A DNA stretch of 64,000 nt from Melampsora larici-populina 98AG31 (lineage: Eukaryota; Basidiomycota; Pucciniomycetes; Pucciniales; Melampsoraceae). The DNA is taken from assembly GCF_000204055.1 (NCBI RefSeq), contig NW_006768799.1, positions 383,040 to 447,039 of the forward strand. The letters are read 5' to 3'. The notes below the pieces were generated by a model. That model saw nothing but the letters and a program-made list of their open reading frames with translations. It ran no database searches and had not been told where the DNA came from. Positions within the stretch are counted from its first letter, which is position 1. Every line of letters starts with the position of its first letter. Shown here in pieces: positions 1-11,023 of the stretch. Both the position numbers and the translations under genes were made by a program.

Positions 1-2259
1 AGTGTTGGTATTTTGGTAATGTTGATGGTAGAGTGGGTGGTGGTAATGGTAGTGGTAGTCGTTGGTCCTCGTCTTGGTTTGAACTCTTGGTCTATCGTTT
101 TACCAATCATTTGGACTTAACTTGGACTTAACTCTAAACCCCTATGATCAACTTTCAACAGGACCCTGAACAGACCCTCCTAATTAGTATCCGAAAATTA
201 GTATCCGAAACCCGTGAAATTCGGATACCTTTCCGGGTAAGGCTGTGGACCGAGACATACCGGATTGGCCACCGTTTTGGCCCGGGCAGCCTCAAGAAAG
301 CATCCAGATTTGCTTAAATTTTTGGCAAGCCTCAATAATTATCAATCTTCTTTTTGAATCAGAGATCAGTCTCTTGGAAAATCAATTGAAGTGATCACCA
401 ATCTCTGTTTTAAGGTGAAATGATTCAATGATAATATCACTGAGGATCAATTTCAGAGTCAGACCATATCACATATGATAATGGAAGATACATCTTTTTG
501 ACAAATAAAAGCTATCACACTGGATGTGAGGAATTTGAAAACAGTGTAGAATCAAGATGCAGAACAAACAAAAGATAAAAAACATAAACAAAGATGAAAT
601 CATCAAGGTCTATATTATTTTATTTATATTGACTCAGATTTGGCTCTCCGCAGTTCATTCTATTTTGTAAGATCAATAATGAATTTCAAGTCTTTTCATC
701 ATTTTTATGATCTTTTACATCTTGATGATCTTCCTGCTTGGCTTTAAACTGTTTCTCATCACAGATATATAAATATCCAAATTAGTAATTGAAAGAGTTG
801 ATAAGAATGCCATTAAAAATACCCTGAACTACTTCTTTGACCTAACCATTGACAATCACCCTTGCTTTGTAGACCTAATCAAGAATTTAATAGTAAGGCA
901 AGAAGCTATAGTATTGGTATACAGTTGAATTCAAAAATATCAAAGAATTCATACCCCATTTGACCTAACCAATTTGCACATAAGATCTGATGGTCTGGTG
1001 AATGTCAGGAAATCAAAGGCGTCAAAGATGGAGTAGTAAGGAATTGTCTTTAGGATTGATTTATTGGAAGAATTGTGATTGGTCTGAATTTTTTTGACCT
1101 TATATCACGTGTAGAATTTAAAGGGTGAAATGTTTTTAGTTGAAAGAGATGAATTCTGAAGAAGTAGACTCAGAGGACATAGTTAGTCATTTTGCCAACC
1201 TAGAGGTAGGATTTCTGTGATTTTCAAATGTTATGCATTTCACTAGCAGATCTAAAATGGGACACAGCAAGAAGTAACAATATGAGTAAACTTATGATAG
1301 TTTTTTCACATTGACTCATGTGAGACATTTGCACTGAATTTTTATATATTGAACCATTCCAATAATTGAGGCTTAGCACAGCATGAGTATTTCAGACACA
1401 ATTGCCCATGATGACTCTGTAAAAAAGGCAAGGTTGAACACGAGAAGGCCCAATAAACCCCATCAAAATCAACAAAAAAAGTATTTGTTCTCCAATATCA
1501 ATCATAGTCTAGGAATACATCAAGTTCTCCAAGGTTTAAGGCAAGTTCACAAGTTTGAGAGTAGGCCAAAATTCCCCCTGTGCCTGTTGATCTCCATGTT
1601 CTGTTTACCACAATAAAACCCACAAAACCTTATCCTGAAGAGTTAATTGGGTAAGAACTTGTCTGTTTCTCTAGTGCCAGTGCAAACATGTCCACCTTTT
1701 CTCATGAAGCCCAATGAAAAGAAGTTTAGTCAAGCTTTTAGTCTTCATCCTAGTTTTTACAGAACAAGAAATCTAGAAGAAAAATCATTCACCATCTTAA
1801 AGGCAAAACAAAAAACCCAAGCCAGAACCAAAACCGAATGAATATCCATCAAGTTTATCAATCATTTTTCAAGATAGAAAAGAACCTTGAGCAAAAAAAC
1901 CAATGATGAACATTGATTATCGAATAAGAATTCAAGGAATTCAACACCTTGAATGCACGTTATTCCAACCTTTACTCAGTAAACTACCTTCATGTACTCA
2001 CTTTATTATTGGAAGGATACTTATTTATGACCCCAGTTACAACCCTTCACATATCATGAACTACAAGAACAATCATCAAGTACATTTCATATCCAACCAA
2101 CCCAAAAAAAAGCTGTTTTTTTCAATCATACAATTTTCAAACAACACAAATCAAAAAACCCAGCTTCTTACCTCCAAATTCTTCATAAACCAAACCCCAA
2201 AACCCCAATGATTTCACAAAACTAAAAAAGAAACCCAAAAAAGATATGGTTCTTTGTTT
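1..2259. other. Left-edge region without a supportable gene
   Basis: AT-rich DNA in which I see no reading frame with family signature or convincing exon structure. A 14-base unit (attagtatccgaaa) occurs twice in tandem near 183-210, followed by a partial inverted copy. The short open frames here have biased, low-complexity composition and no plausible splice partners. Confidence 0.5.
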
Positions 2260-2982
2260 TCAAGTTGATTTTTTTCCAAAATAATTTAAACTTTTAATCA
2301 TCAAGTTTGAAAGTGTAGGAGAAAAGTATAAAGAGATTCCGATTCGTAAAGGTAAGAGTGCCTAAACCAATTCCAAACCAACCCCAAAAAGAAACTGCAT
2401 CAACAAAGAGGTTTCTCACAAAACCCTCAAAATGAGTATCAAAAGAAAGAGAAAGAGCTAAACTTTAACGATTAAATAAGAAGTCAACCCATTCAAAACC
2501 ACCATATTCCAATCCCCTTTCCCACTCCCTTTCCCATCCTCCTTCCCATCCTTCTTCTCATCAACATCCGATCCATACCTCCTAACCAATCTCTCGATCT
2601 TCTCCTTCCCCTGCTCAACCCAAACCCAAACCTTTTCCCTAACCAAACTCCTATCCGAACCCATAAGAAACCCATCCAACTTACTCATAACAGATTGAGT
2701 AAGAAAAGGATAAGTTTGTAAGACCATAAAGAATGAAACCAGTGGGATTATCGAGCTGAGTTCGTGTAGGATTAGGAATGATAGGGTTAGACTTGTGAGA
2801 TGTTTTGGGGAGGTGGTGGGGTATCTTTCGGTTAGTTTGGTTTGCCATTTTTGTTTCCAATTGGATGGTTTGGAAAAAGTTGAATATGGTTTTGGGGTTG
2901 GAGATCGGGCTGGGGGTTTGGGTTTGGTTTTCAGGGGATTTAGGTGGTGGAAACGCCGAATGAGGTTGGTGATGTTCATCAT
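2260..2982 (-). CDS. FLILHELTA-family mitochondrial protein (Mrx11-like)
   Basis: Two exons on the minus strand, 2982-2464 and 2361-2260, joined by a GT..AG intron, give 206 aa. The hallmark of this fungal family appears as SFLILHELSSIIPLVSFF near residue 70. After the splice the C-terminus reads ALLPLRIGISLYFSP, which is the expected end of the family. That match chose the acceptor at 2362 over a nearer AG that gives a premature stop. The N-terminus is basic and rich in serine, proline and threonine, with no acidic residue in its first 40 positions, as expected of a mitochondrial presequence; two hydrophobic segments follow. Family members are mitochondrial proteins, and the yeast relative (Mrx11, by recall) has been found with the mitochondrial ribosome or expression machinery. 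The exact function is unknown. It lies head-to-head with the AP-2 sigma gene, with about 200 bp between the starts, which suggests a shared promoter region. Confidence 0.85.
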
Positions 2983-3187
2983 TTTGGATTTCTTTGTTGG
3001 TTGGTATCAACTTGAAGTGTGGTGTGTCAAGATTGAAAAATACTAAAATGATGTAATTTGACTTAAACTTACTAAATTTCTAACGGTTATGTCTCTCCCT
3101 TCAACTTAAACCCACTTCTCATCTCAAATACCTCTCACTCTCTCACTCTCAAGAACCACCCAACCGAAACCGAAATCGAAAATCAAA
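2983..3187. promoter_or_regulatory. Short divergent intergenic (shared promoter) region
   Basis: The 205 bases between the start codons of the divergently transcribed FLILHELTA and AP-2 sigma genes must hold both 5' leaders and promoters. The stretch near 3110-3160 is a CT-rich tract (repeats of ctctcac), a common core-promoter context in fungi. No TATA box is obvious. Confidence 0.4.
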
Positions 3188-3900
3188 ATGATAAGATTCA
3201 TCCTAGTTCAAAACCGTCAAGGAAAAGCCCGTTTATCAAAGTAAAGTAAACCAATCCATTCTCCAAAAAAAACCCACCAAACCCCCCAAACAAAACCAAA
3301 AAACTAATTCTTAAACCTTGATTTCTGTTTTTTTAGATGGTATGTACCAATGGAAGACGAAGAAAAAGTTAGAATCAGAGGAGAAGTACATAGATTAGTA
3401 GCCACACGTGACCAAAAGTACCAATCTAATTTTGTAGAAGTTGAGTAACAAAAACCCCCCAAAACCAAAACATCTTAAAGATTTCTATTTGTAAAACTTT
3501 CTTCTTTCTTTCTTTTGGTTGGGGGGGGATGTTTAGTTTAGAACAAGTAAGGTGATTATAGAAGATATGCTGGTTTGTTTTTTTGTGTTTGTGTGGATTC
3601 GAATGATAATGAATTAGCTTATTTAGAATCGATTCATTTATTTGTTGAAGTCTTAGGTTCGTTTATCTCTTTCTTTGTTTTTTTCTTCTTTTGGATTGAA
3701 AACCTAATTCTTTTGGATTTCTTTTCTTTTTGGTCTCAATAATAGATGCATACTTTGGTAATGTATGTGAATTAGATTTAGTTTTTCAGTTTCATAAAGT
3801 TTATTCGATTTTAGATGAAGTTTTCTTAGCTGGTGAAATTGAAGAAACTTCTAAATCGATTATTTTAGAAAGATTAGAGTATTTAGAAAAATTAGATTAA
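3188..3900 (+). CDS. APS2: AP-2 complex subunit sigma (frame broken by one base)
   Basis: Exons 3188-3240, 3337-3439, 3537-3656 and 3746-3900 encode the small sigma subunit of the AP-2 clathrin adaptor, which helps capture cargo at the plasma membrane. It starts [20 protein letters not shown] and continues through [56 protein letters not shown] and a C-terminal [11 protein letters not shown]. All are strongly conserved in the longin fold of the family. The exons sum to 431 nt, one short of the 144 codons of a 143-aa protein (the usual length is about 142). Exon 3 opens in frame as FRTSKVI, but reaching RYAGLFF requires one more T at about 3556-3558. A splice variant (exon 2 to 3444, acceptor at 3551) would keep the frame but remove about seven conserved residues. 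Either the assembly has an indel or this allele is damaged. Confidence 0.9.
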
Positions 3901-4148
3901 TATTCCTTCTATTCTTTTTATGTATGATTCTTATTACTTTCTTTTTCTTTCTTTTTGTTTTGAGTTTGTATGATTTTTTTGTTTTTTGTTTGGGGATCAA
4001 TCTAAATCATTGGTTTCTGATTTAGATTTATGGATTTATGGATTTGATAGGTTAACTGAATTTGTTAACAATTTCAAAACAAACAAAACATTTTTTATCA
4101 AAATTGACACCAAAAAAGCTATAGAATCCACAAAGAAAGTGCCAATAA

Positions 4149-5064
4149 TCAAAACGGTAAACTAGGTCTAGATTTCTCCTTATTCAATCTCCATTCCTAC
4201 CAAACAAATAAACCAAAACCCACCATCAATTCAAAAAACCCCACTTCAGAAATCAAAAGAAACACAAACCTTTCTATAATTGGAAACCCTAAGTTCCATA
4301 CCTCCCATCCGTTTTCCAACCTCTTCAAATTTCTCTTCCCATCCTCTTTCTCGTTTCTTTCCCTTAAATACCTTTTTCCTACCCTCATAAACTCCAAAGT
4401 TAGGTACCAATGACACTTTTGAATACTTAGGTAACACCGATCTTGTCTTTTCAGTTTCAATTTCGGTTTTTGATGATGTTTTGATCGGTCTAAATGGATT
4501 AGATTCGTTAGGGACGATTCCCAAGTACCGTTTTTCTCCTTGACTTAGTCTATTTAATCCTCCAAAGAGTTCGATGAGCTTTGGAACCGGATCAGAAGTG
4601 ATCGAATGAAACTCTTTAAAATCGATTTCTCCATTATAATAATTAACTTTTTCATTCATCATTCTTCTTTCAACAACTTGATCTTGTTTATCTTTTTGGT
4701 GATTCGGTTTGAGAATGTAATTTAATAACCTCCAATGAAATCCTTGTTTACATAACCATCTTCGTTCAGTCGATTTATAAATAGGCGATCTCCACCTAAT
4801 CTTTCCAGAACCGATCACTGCATTCTCGTGCCCTGATTTATATTTTTCTGGTAAGAATGAGTTTCTAGACAACGTATTTTCGGATACTTGTTGTAAGATG
4901 TTCGATAATGAGATAATACTGTTAGGTCGAGTTGATGGCCCCGTTGGAGTTGTGGATGAGGTTGGGGTTTTTTTGGTTGAGTGTGATGATATGAATTGGT
5001 TCGATTGGCTTAGGATCGTTTTCGGTTTGGGTAGTCTGATGTAGGGTGCTATGGATGAGATCAT
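4149..5064 (-). CDS. MRPL25: Probable mitochondrial large ribosomal subunit protein mL59
   Basis: Exons 5064-4270 and 4196-4149 give 280 aa. The frame is open upstream to 5295, but I chose the methionine at 5064 because MISSIAPYIRLPKPK followed by a Ser/Thr/Pro-rich basic stretch looks like a mitochondrial presequence. The mL59 signature is a loose match in the middle: NSFLPEKYKSG, then KIRWRSPIYKSTERRWLCKQ, resembling the NPFLP..GRW.PP.YS.RRQA.L.K pattern. The C-terminus supports it: GMELRVSNYRKEW and a terminal PSLPF* created by the last intron, as fungal mL59 proteins end in LPF. The protein is longer than yeast Mrpl25 (157 aa) because of a lysine-rich internal insert. Role by family: structural protein of the mitoribosome large subunit. 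It is convergent with AP-2 sigma, with about 250 bp between the stops. Confidence 0.6.
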
Positions 5065-5295
5065 TGTTGAGGTCTTGGTTTCTTTAATTTCTTGAGGTTT
5101 TCTTTGGTTTATGGTTTGTGGTTCGATCCGACTTTTTGGCCGACTCTGATGCCCTGTTGAAGTTGAGCCCTGTTTGTTTATTAGCATATTCCACTTGTAA
5201 AATCCTACGCAGTCACTGCGCATTTTGGTCTTACTATCCGGTATCGCTCTCCAACCCCTTTCCCAGATAGCCCCGCTCCAGAATCGGATCATCAT

Positions 5296-5860
5296 TTATT
5301 GAAGGGAGCGGCCGAGAGTGATCAAACTTGATATCTCCACTGATCTTCTCTCATTCATCCTTCAAACGATTTTTATAAATTAAACAAAAACCTTCTTTAT
5401 ATGCAGACTTCTTCAAGCCCATGGCTCACAACACGTCTCAGCCTTGCATTTACTTCAGACACTTTTCTTCATCATCTTACATATTCTGATGATGTTACAT
5501 GAAATGGTCTATTGTCTTTTTGACAGTTTTCACCAAAGGTGCTTCCATGCTTCCATATGGCCGATGATCACCATGTGTAAAAAATAGAAGCTAAAGAAAT
5601 ATTCTTTAGGCTCTAACATTTCTTCAAACGGGTTGGTTTAGCTTTAGCTTAACTTTGTACCTACATTGGAATTTGAGATTACTTGTGTTTGAAGTTTACC
5701 ATGTACAAACTGGTTTACTTGAAAAAGAAGATCACAAGTATATATCAACAAACTTTCCCAATTTTTTTATTGGAAGAAGAGTTTTTCGATTTTCTGTTTT
5801 ATCGACTTATAAGCTTTTCATATTCCTGAACTTCAGTATCATCAATCTCATTTATTTAAG
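5296..5860. other. Intergenic region before the large secreted-protein gene
   Basis: No supportable gene. It holds the 5' side of the mL59 gene and the promoter of the gene that starts at 5861. A weak 71-codon open frame (5655-5870) lacks any signature and probably covers leader sequence. Confidence 0.4.
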
Positions 5861-8800
5861 ATGTTTATAAGGTGTTTGGTGGTTTGCTTGGTTTTTATAA
5901 AGTTGGTTTGCATGAAGCCGTTCGAAGAAGGCGCGAGGTTGGGTAGTGAAATGACTCATGTTCATGGTTCAGACTCAGAACCTGTTCTTGGGATTCCAAC
6001 TCAAGACGCGACACAATGGGTTCATCCAGTACCCATACCTCATCCAGCAGTCATACCTCATCCACAAACAGTCATACCTCATCCACAAGCACCCAACATA
6101 CCTCATCCACACGTCATACCTCATTCCGAAGGCTTACCATTACCAGACGCTTATATATTCTTATTCCGAGACGAAAGGGATGCAATGAGATGGTCCGAAA
6201 GTCACGGAGGAGCAGGCGTAGGAGGCCTAGTGATTCCCGAACCTCAAAGCGTTCCACCTATCCAACCTGGTCCTCTACTATCTCATCCTCCAATCCCATT
6301 ACACCCAACTACAGCTCAAGAATTCGTGGCTCCCTATCATCCTTTTCAACAAATCTCTCCTCAATATCATCCTACCTTTCAACACTTTACGCCGCATTAT
6401 CAACCCGTCACGTCTGGGTATCCGAACGTGCCATTGCCACCTCCTTTTCATGAAACGTATGACGTGTTTCGGGACCAAGACTTTAGATCACCTCCACTTT
6501 TTCCTTCTCAATCGAATCTCCAACCTTTAAACCCAGGACAAACCATACCGGGTCCGTGCGTATGAATCTACACCAATGTTTAATTCCATTGACGATTTCA
6601 GACTGACTTGTGGTTTTTTAATGACTCAATTGTTTGACTATCTTTTTGTGTTTCTTTTGATGAATAGGTCTAGAAAATGGAAAAGTAAAAGGAAGAAAAA
6701 AGTACCAAGTTCGGGTTCTACAACTACGGTTGGAAAAACCTTACTAACTCGACCCACTAGATCATCTGATTCATCAGATCAACTTATTCAAAAGTAATTC
6801 CAAACCAACCTACTTGTTCTTCTTATGATTTCCAAAAACAAAAAAGGATAATGATGAAATTGATTTTTTTCTTTTAGGAATCTTGCGGGTTTAAGAATCG
6901 ATTCGAAGGATAAACAGGTTGGGGGATCTGAAGTGCCTGATGGGAATGATGAAACATCTCAAGGGTTTAAAGAGAGTCAAGCTTCTAATTCTGAAGAAAT
7001 CGAATCTTTTCATCCTAAAGAGTCAGTCTCTTTCTTCGTGATCTGATTCATTTTAATCCTCGAGGTTTTAAAGTTGAAGGTGTATTTTTTTATTTTAGGT
7101 ATCTTGATCATGACTCGGTCTCTTCGAAAGTTTTGTCTGCAAGTGTTGATCCGAGTGATCAGGATAAAAAAATAGTCCCAGTCTCAGAGTCGATGTTGGT
7201 TAAATTTCCTTAAAATTATTCAAGATGATATATCTCGCTAATTAATCAAAAAACTGCTTACATTTCAGAGAAGAAAAACAACCAGAAACCGGTCCATCAA
7301 AACCTATCAAAGCCGAAAATCTGCAAAAGAAAGCTTCATTTGTTGATGCAGTTTTAAGTGCATCAACTCCCAGGCTCGATTCCTTTCAAACAGTGAAAGA
7401 TGGAGTTCTTCCAAACCCTTCTGGTACCCAGAAATTGATTAAAGATAAATTGAAGGTAGGTCAGAAGAAGGGTTCAGAGGGAAGAACTTCGATGGTCAAT
7501 AAAGGAAAGGGATCAAGGGTAGTTGATGCACAGAAATCGGTGGTTGATAGACTTGATACTGCTCAGAAGAAGGGTTCAGAGGGAAGAACTTCGATGGTGA
7601 ATAAAGCAAAGGGATCAAGGATAGTTGATGCACAGAAATCGATGGTTGATAGACTTGATACTGCCCAGAAGAAGGTTCTACCAATGCCAAGTCCCGATAC
7701 CAAAGAAAAGTAAGTCAGGACGTTGGGATTCTAGAAATCTTTGTTCGTGTGACTGATGTGTTCATTCTTGATACATTGGATTGGAAAATTGAATTCTTGT
7801 AGAATAAAAGATTCATCAATCTCATTAGGATCTGATCAAGGAGGATCACCTAAGATTGGTTCGATTGAAGACCAACCTTCGTCTTCAAAGCTAAAAGTAG
7901 ATGAAGATGGATGGCAAGTATACATGAACAAAAAATCACAAAAAGGGATTCATCCTACTTTATTTTCCACTTCAAGTTTATCAGCAAGAAAATCAAGGTT
8001 TAGGGATCTAGACAAGTTTGCTTTAATGAAAGATCAAGTTCAAAACTCGATTGATCAAGCCAAACGTTTAGCACATGAAGAAAAAATTGAAAGTTTTAGA
8101 AATGAAGGAAAAGGTTTGACAGATTTGAACGAAGAGAATTTACCTGAAGAAACAGCATTGGTTGAAAAAGTCAAATCATCTAAATCTACCAGGAAGAAAG
8201 GAAAAGCAAAGGGGAAAGGAAAGAAGCAAGCGATCAACCAATCATCTGGATCTCGTAGTGGAAAGAAACCGACTGTAGGATCATCTAAAGCTTCTGCTGA
8301 TGATCTTGCACTAGAAGAAGCCTTAGCAGCTTCCAAAAAATCGATTATCGATCGACTTAGTCCAGAACGTCAAGAACATATCAAAAAAGTCGTCTTAACG
8401 ATGTTACAAAAAGATAATCCTAAAGCGTTTGCCAATATATTTATTGATATGCCAGAATATAATAAATTGTTTAAAGGTACAGATCAAGATACAGAAGAAG
8501 CTATGCAAGAATTAATCTTAGGACCGGTTTTTCAAGATATTATTGATTCGGTTGGGAATCTAGAAGGACATAGAAGACATAGAGCATTAAGAGATCAATT
8601 AGATGATAGAGTCATACAACAGAATTGGAATTTAGGTATCTATCATAATTCGATTGAAGAACCGATTATGAATGTAGCCGAAGCTTTATCAGTCAAAGAA
8701 GTCTTTCCGATCTTTTATAAATCAAAGTTGGGAGATTGGGAAACGGTTAGAGAAAAGTTGGATAGATTAGATGTAGATGAATTTCAAAGATTAGAAGACG

Positions 8801-9570
8801 TGATTGAATATCATCAAGTCGAGAAACGTTTGGCTATGATTTGGGCCATGCAAGAAGTTAATCAGAAAGGTGATTCGTTATTTAAAGAAGCAGGACTTAA
8901 AGCTTTGGCTATACAGGGTATTAATTTACCGATGCTGGTGTCACTTTGTGATCTGATGGGTTTATCACCTGCAAGAATGGTGACCGGTGAGATCAGTGAA
9001 TCAGCACTCATTATAAAGTATTTAAGGATCTATAGATTAATGCATGGGAAGTTTACGGCTGGATTAGGTGATATTTATGAGATGGAAGATGATTTGAATT
9101 GGCTTGAATCACCGGTAAGATATTTCTTGACTGAGAATACAAAACTTAAAGATCCATTTGAGAAACGATTGAAGAGTTTGATAAGAGAAGGAGATGGGAA
9201 ATCGATTGCATATATTGAATGGTGTAAATCGATTGGAATCGAATGGAACCCTAGTTTTGAACATCATCAAGTTAGTTTGGCTGAAGCTTTGAGTTCGGCT
9301 CATTTTGGAATCTCATTGGATGATTTGATTAAACTTCAAACTAAGATTCAACAACATGAAAATTTAAAGAGAGTGATGATTAATAATCAGTTGAATCATA
9401 AACATCAATCGATGGGTGGTGGTGGAACTTCATTATTGTATGAAAATCAAAATCATCAACTTTATTGGCCTAAAAACGCTGAAGACTTTTTACCTCAGTT
9501 TGAAAATTTTAGAAGATACTTTGAATGTTTTGGTCAAAAACTTATGATGAGTAAATCTCGTGGAAAATAA
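5861..9570 (+). CDS. Very large secreted repeat protein, unrecognised (1089 aa)
   Basis: Six exons join in one frame: 5861-6555, 6668-6793, 6878-7021, 7099-7194, 7269-7709 and 7803-9570. All borders are GT..AG and the total is 3270 nt. The N-terminus MFIRCLVVCLVFIKLVCMKP is a probable signal peptide. Exon 1 carries a run of (V)IPHP units at residues 50-90 in a His/Pro-rich region. Exon 5 encodes a 34-residue repeat, two full copies plus a partial one, containing KKGSEGRTSMVNK and VDAQKS.VDRLDTAQKK. Exon 6 has a lysine-rich stretch (RKKGKAKGKGKKQ, which could be a nuclear localisation signal) and then about 400 residues of probably alpha-helical sequence starting near LSPERQEHIKKVVLTM. I recognise no domain. 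The arrangement of signal peptide, repeats and basic tract recalls lineage-specific secreted proteins of rusts, but an effector role is inference. Exon and repeat boundaries are firm; the start codon is the least certain part. Confidence 0.75.
7461..7664 (+). repeat. Two tandem 102-bp coding repeats
   Basis: Copies start at 7461 and 7563, and a partial third starts at 7665. Each encodes 34 residues, and the two full copies differ at only a few bases, so the duplication is recent. The period is a multiple of three, so copy-number change would keep the frame of the surrounding secreted-protein gene. Confidence 0.85.
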
Positions 9571-11023
9571 GTTTGATTTTTTGAAGTAAAGTCAATTATG
9601 ATCAATATCTTCTTTGATCTTGTAATGAGATCTGTTTGAAAATTTCTTTATTTCACTTGAAGAGATTTTAGATTTGTTCATTTTGAATGTCTTTTACATA
9701 AATCGTATCTTGGTTTTTATTCAAAACTTAAAAAGATTATTTTCAAGTTTCTTTCTACCTAATCGAATCTCAATATGTTTTGTTATACTCAACATGATCT
9801 TTCTGAAATTGTTTGAAAAATTGATCTTGGAAATGATGATGTTTGAATTTAAAGATACAAAAGATTTCAAAAATCTTTACAAAATGTCGGATTTGAGAGT
9901 ATATTTCTCAAGTAAAGAAGTATTTTATGGTTCAGAATAAAATCACATCTCCCACTGAGTTCTGAGTGCAGAGTGCATATGGTTTATAGTGCATACAGCC
10001 TGAGGTCAATTATATCAGGTCGACTATTTTGACACCACGTAAAGAAAAGTATGTAGGTGTGGGTATTCTTTGACCAATTCCATTGGACTGAAAGAAAGTG
10101 AAACATTGAAAGGACCTAACGAACCTCTTATATAGATGGAAATGAAATAAAGCAAAAATGGGTTTCCCGGGCGCGGCGAACGCGGTAAGAGGGGCTTGGT
10201 TAACTCTAAACCAAATTTATCATCTAACGAACAAATCTCCATCCAACACACAAACCAAATTAAGAACTTGAATGTTTTTTACTAAGGTGTGATCTTTGAA
10301 CTCATCACTTGTCAAAATTTCCATCCCAACTTAAACTAATCAATCTTGGAAAAATATTCAGAGTAGTGATCTACAACAGAAGGATGGGATCAAAACTAAG
10401 TTAATAATAGTCTCAAGGAAATTCTTAAGAGTTCAAACGGGATTGAACTTCCAGAGAAACGAAGTTCTACTTGTGACTTTAAAGTGGAATGTTTCTTCTT
10501 TTCTTGATCGGTTTTGTTGTGAACTTGATGCATCTCTTTTCACTTTTGGATTTGTTGAGTGTTTATTTAGTGGGTTTTTGAACCTCTTTAATCTAACCAC
10601 AAAATATATTCCAATTCTTTTGTCGCTATGAATATCATTTTATGTATTGTGTTGAGAAGTTATTATGAATTTTCTCAAGTCTATGATTCACTTTTCATTA
10701 ATTCGAAAGTCATCACTGAAACTTACGAGATTTACAAATGACTATCTTCAAAATTCACTCGAATTTCCTTCACCTATCAATGACTTATTCAAACTGACTC
10801 TCAGCTCAAGGAACTGGGAGCGAGTTTCTATCTCAATAGTGAGAATGTAAATGAGAATTGGGAGAGGCAAAAAGCCACATTCATTGTTCTTTTTTAGTAC
10901 CACAAACTAAAGAAAGAAAGTGCTCAAGAAGTAGGCCACAAGAGGTAGGAATACCAGAAAGATGAATCAAACTAAAGAGCGGAAAACAGACAACGACAAC
11001 GATCTGAAGGAAATATTCACACT
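9571..11023. other. Intergenic region between convergent secreted-protein genes
   Basis: About 1.45 kb with no supportable gene. The open frames are short, lack plausible splice partners and show no family motif. The stretch near 10130-10200 is more GC-rich (cccgggcgcggcgaacgcgg) than its surroundings, without other structure that I can see. Confidence 0.45.

Noticed and set aside
6016..6453. Ser/Thr-rich frame overlapping the secreted repeat protein
   Set aside because: It is a shadow in another frame of exon 1; the true frame has a signal peptide and joins five further exons.
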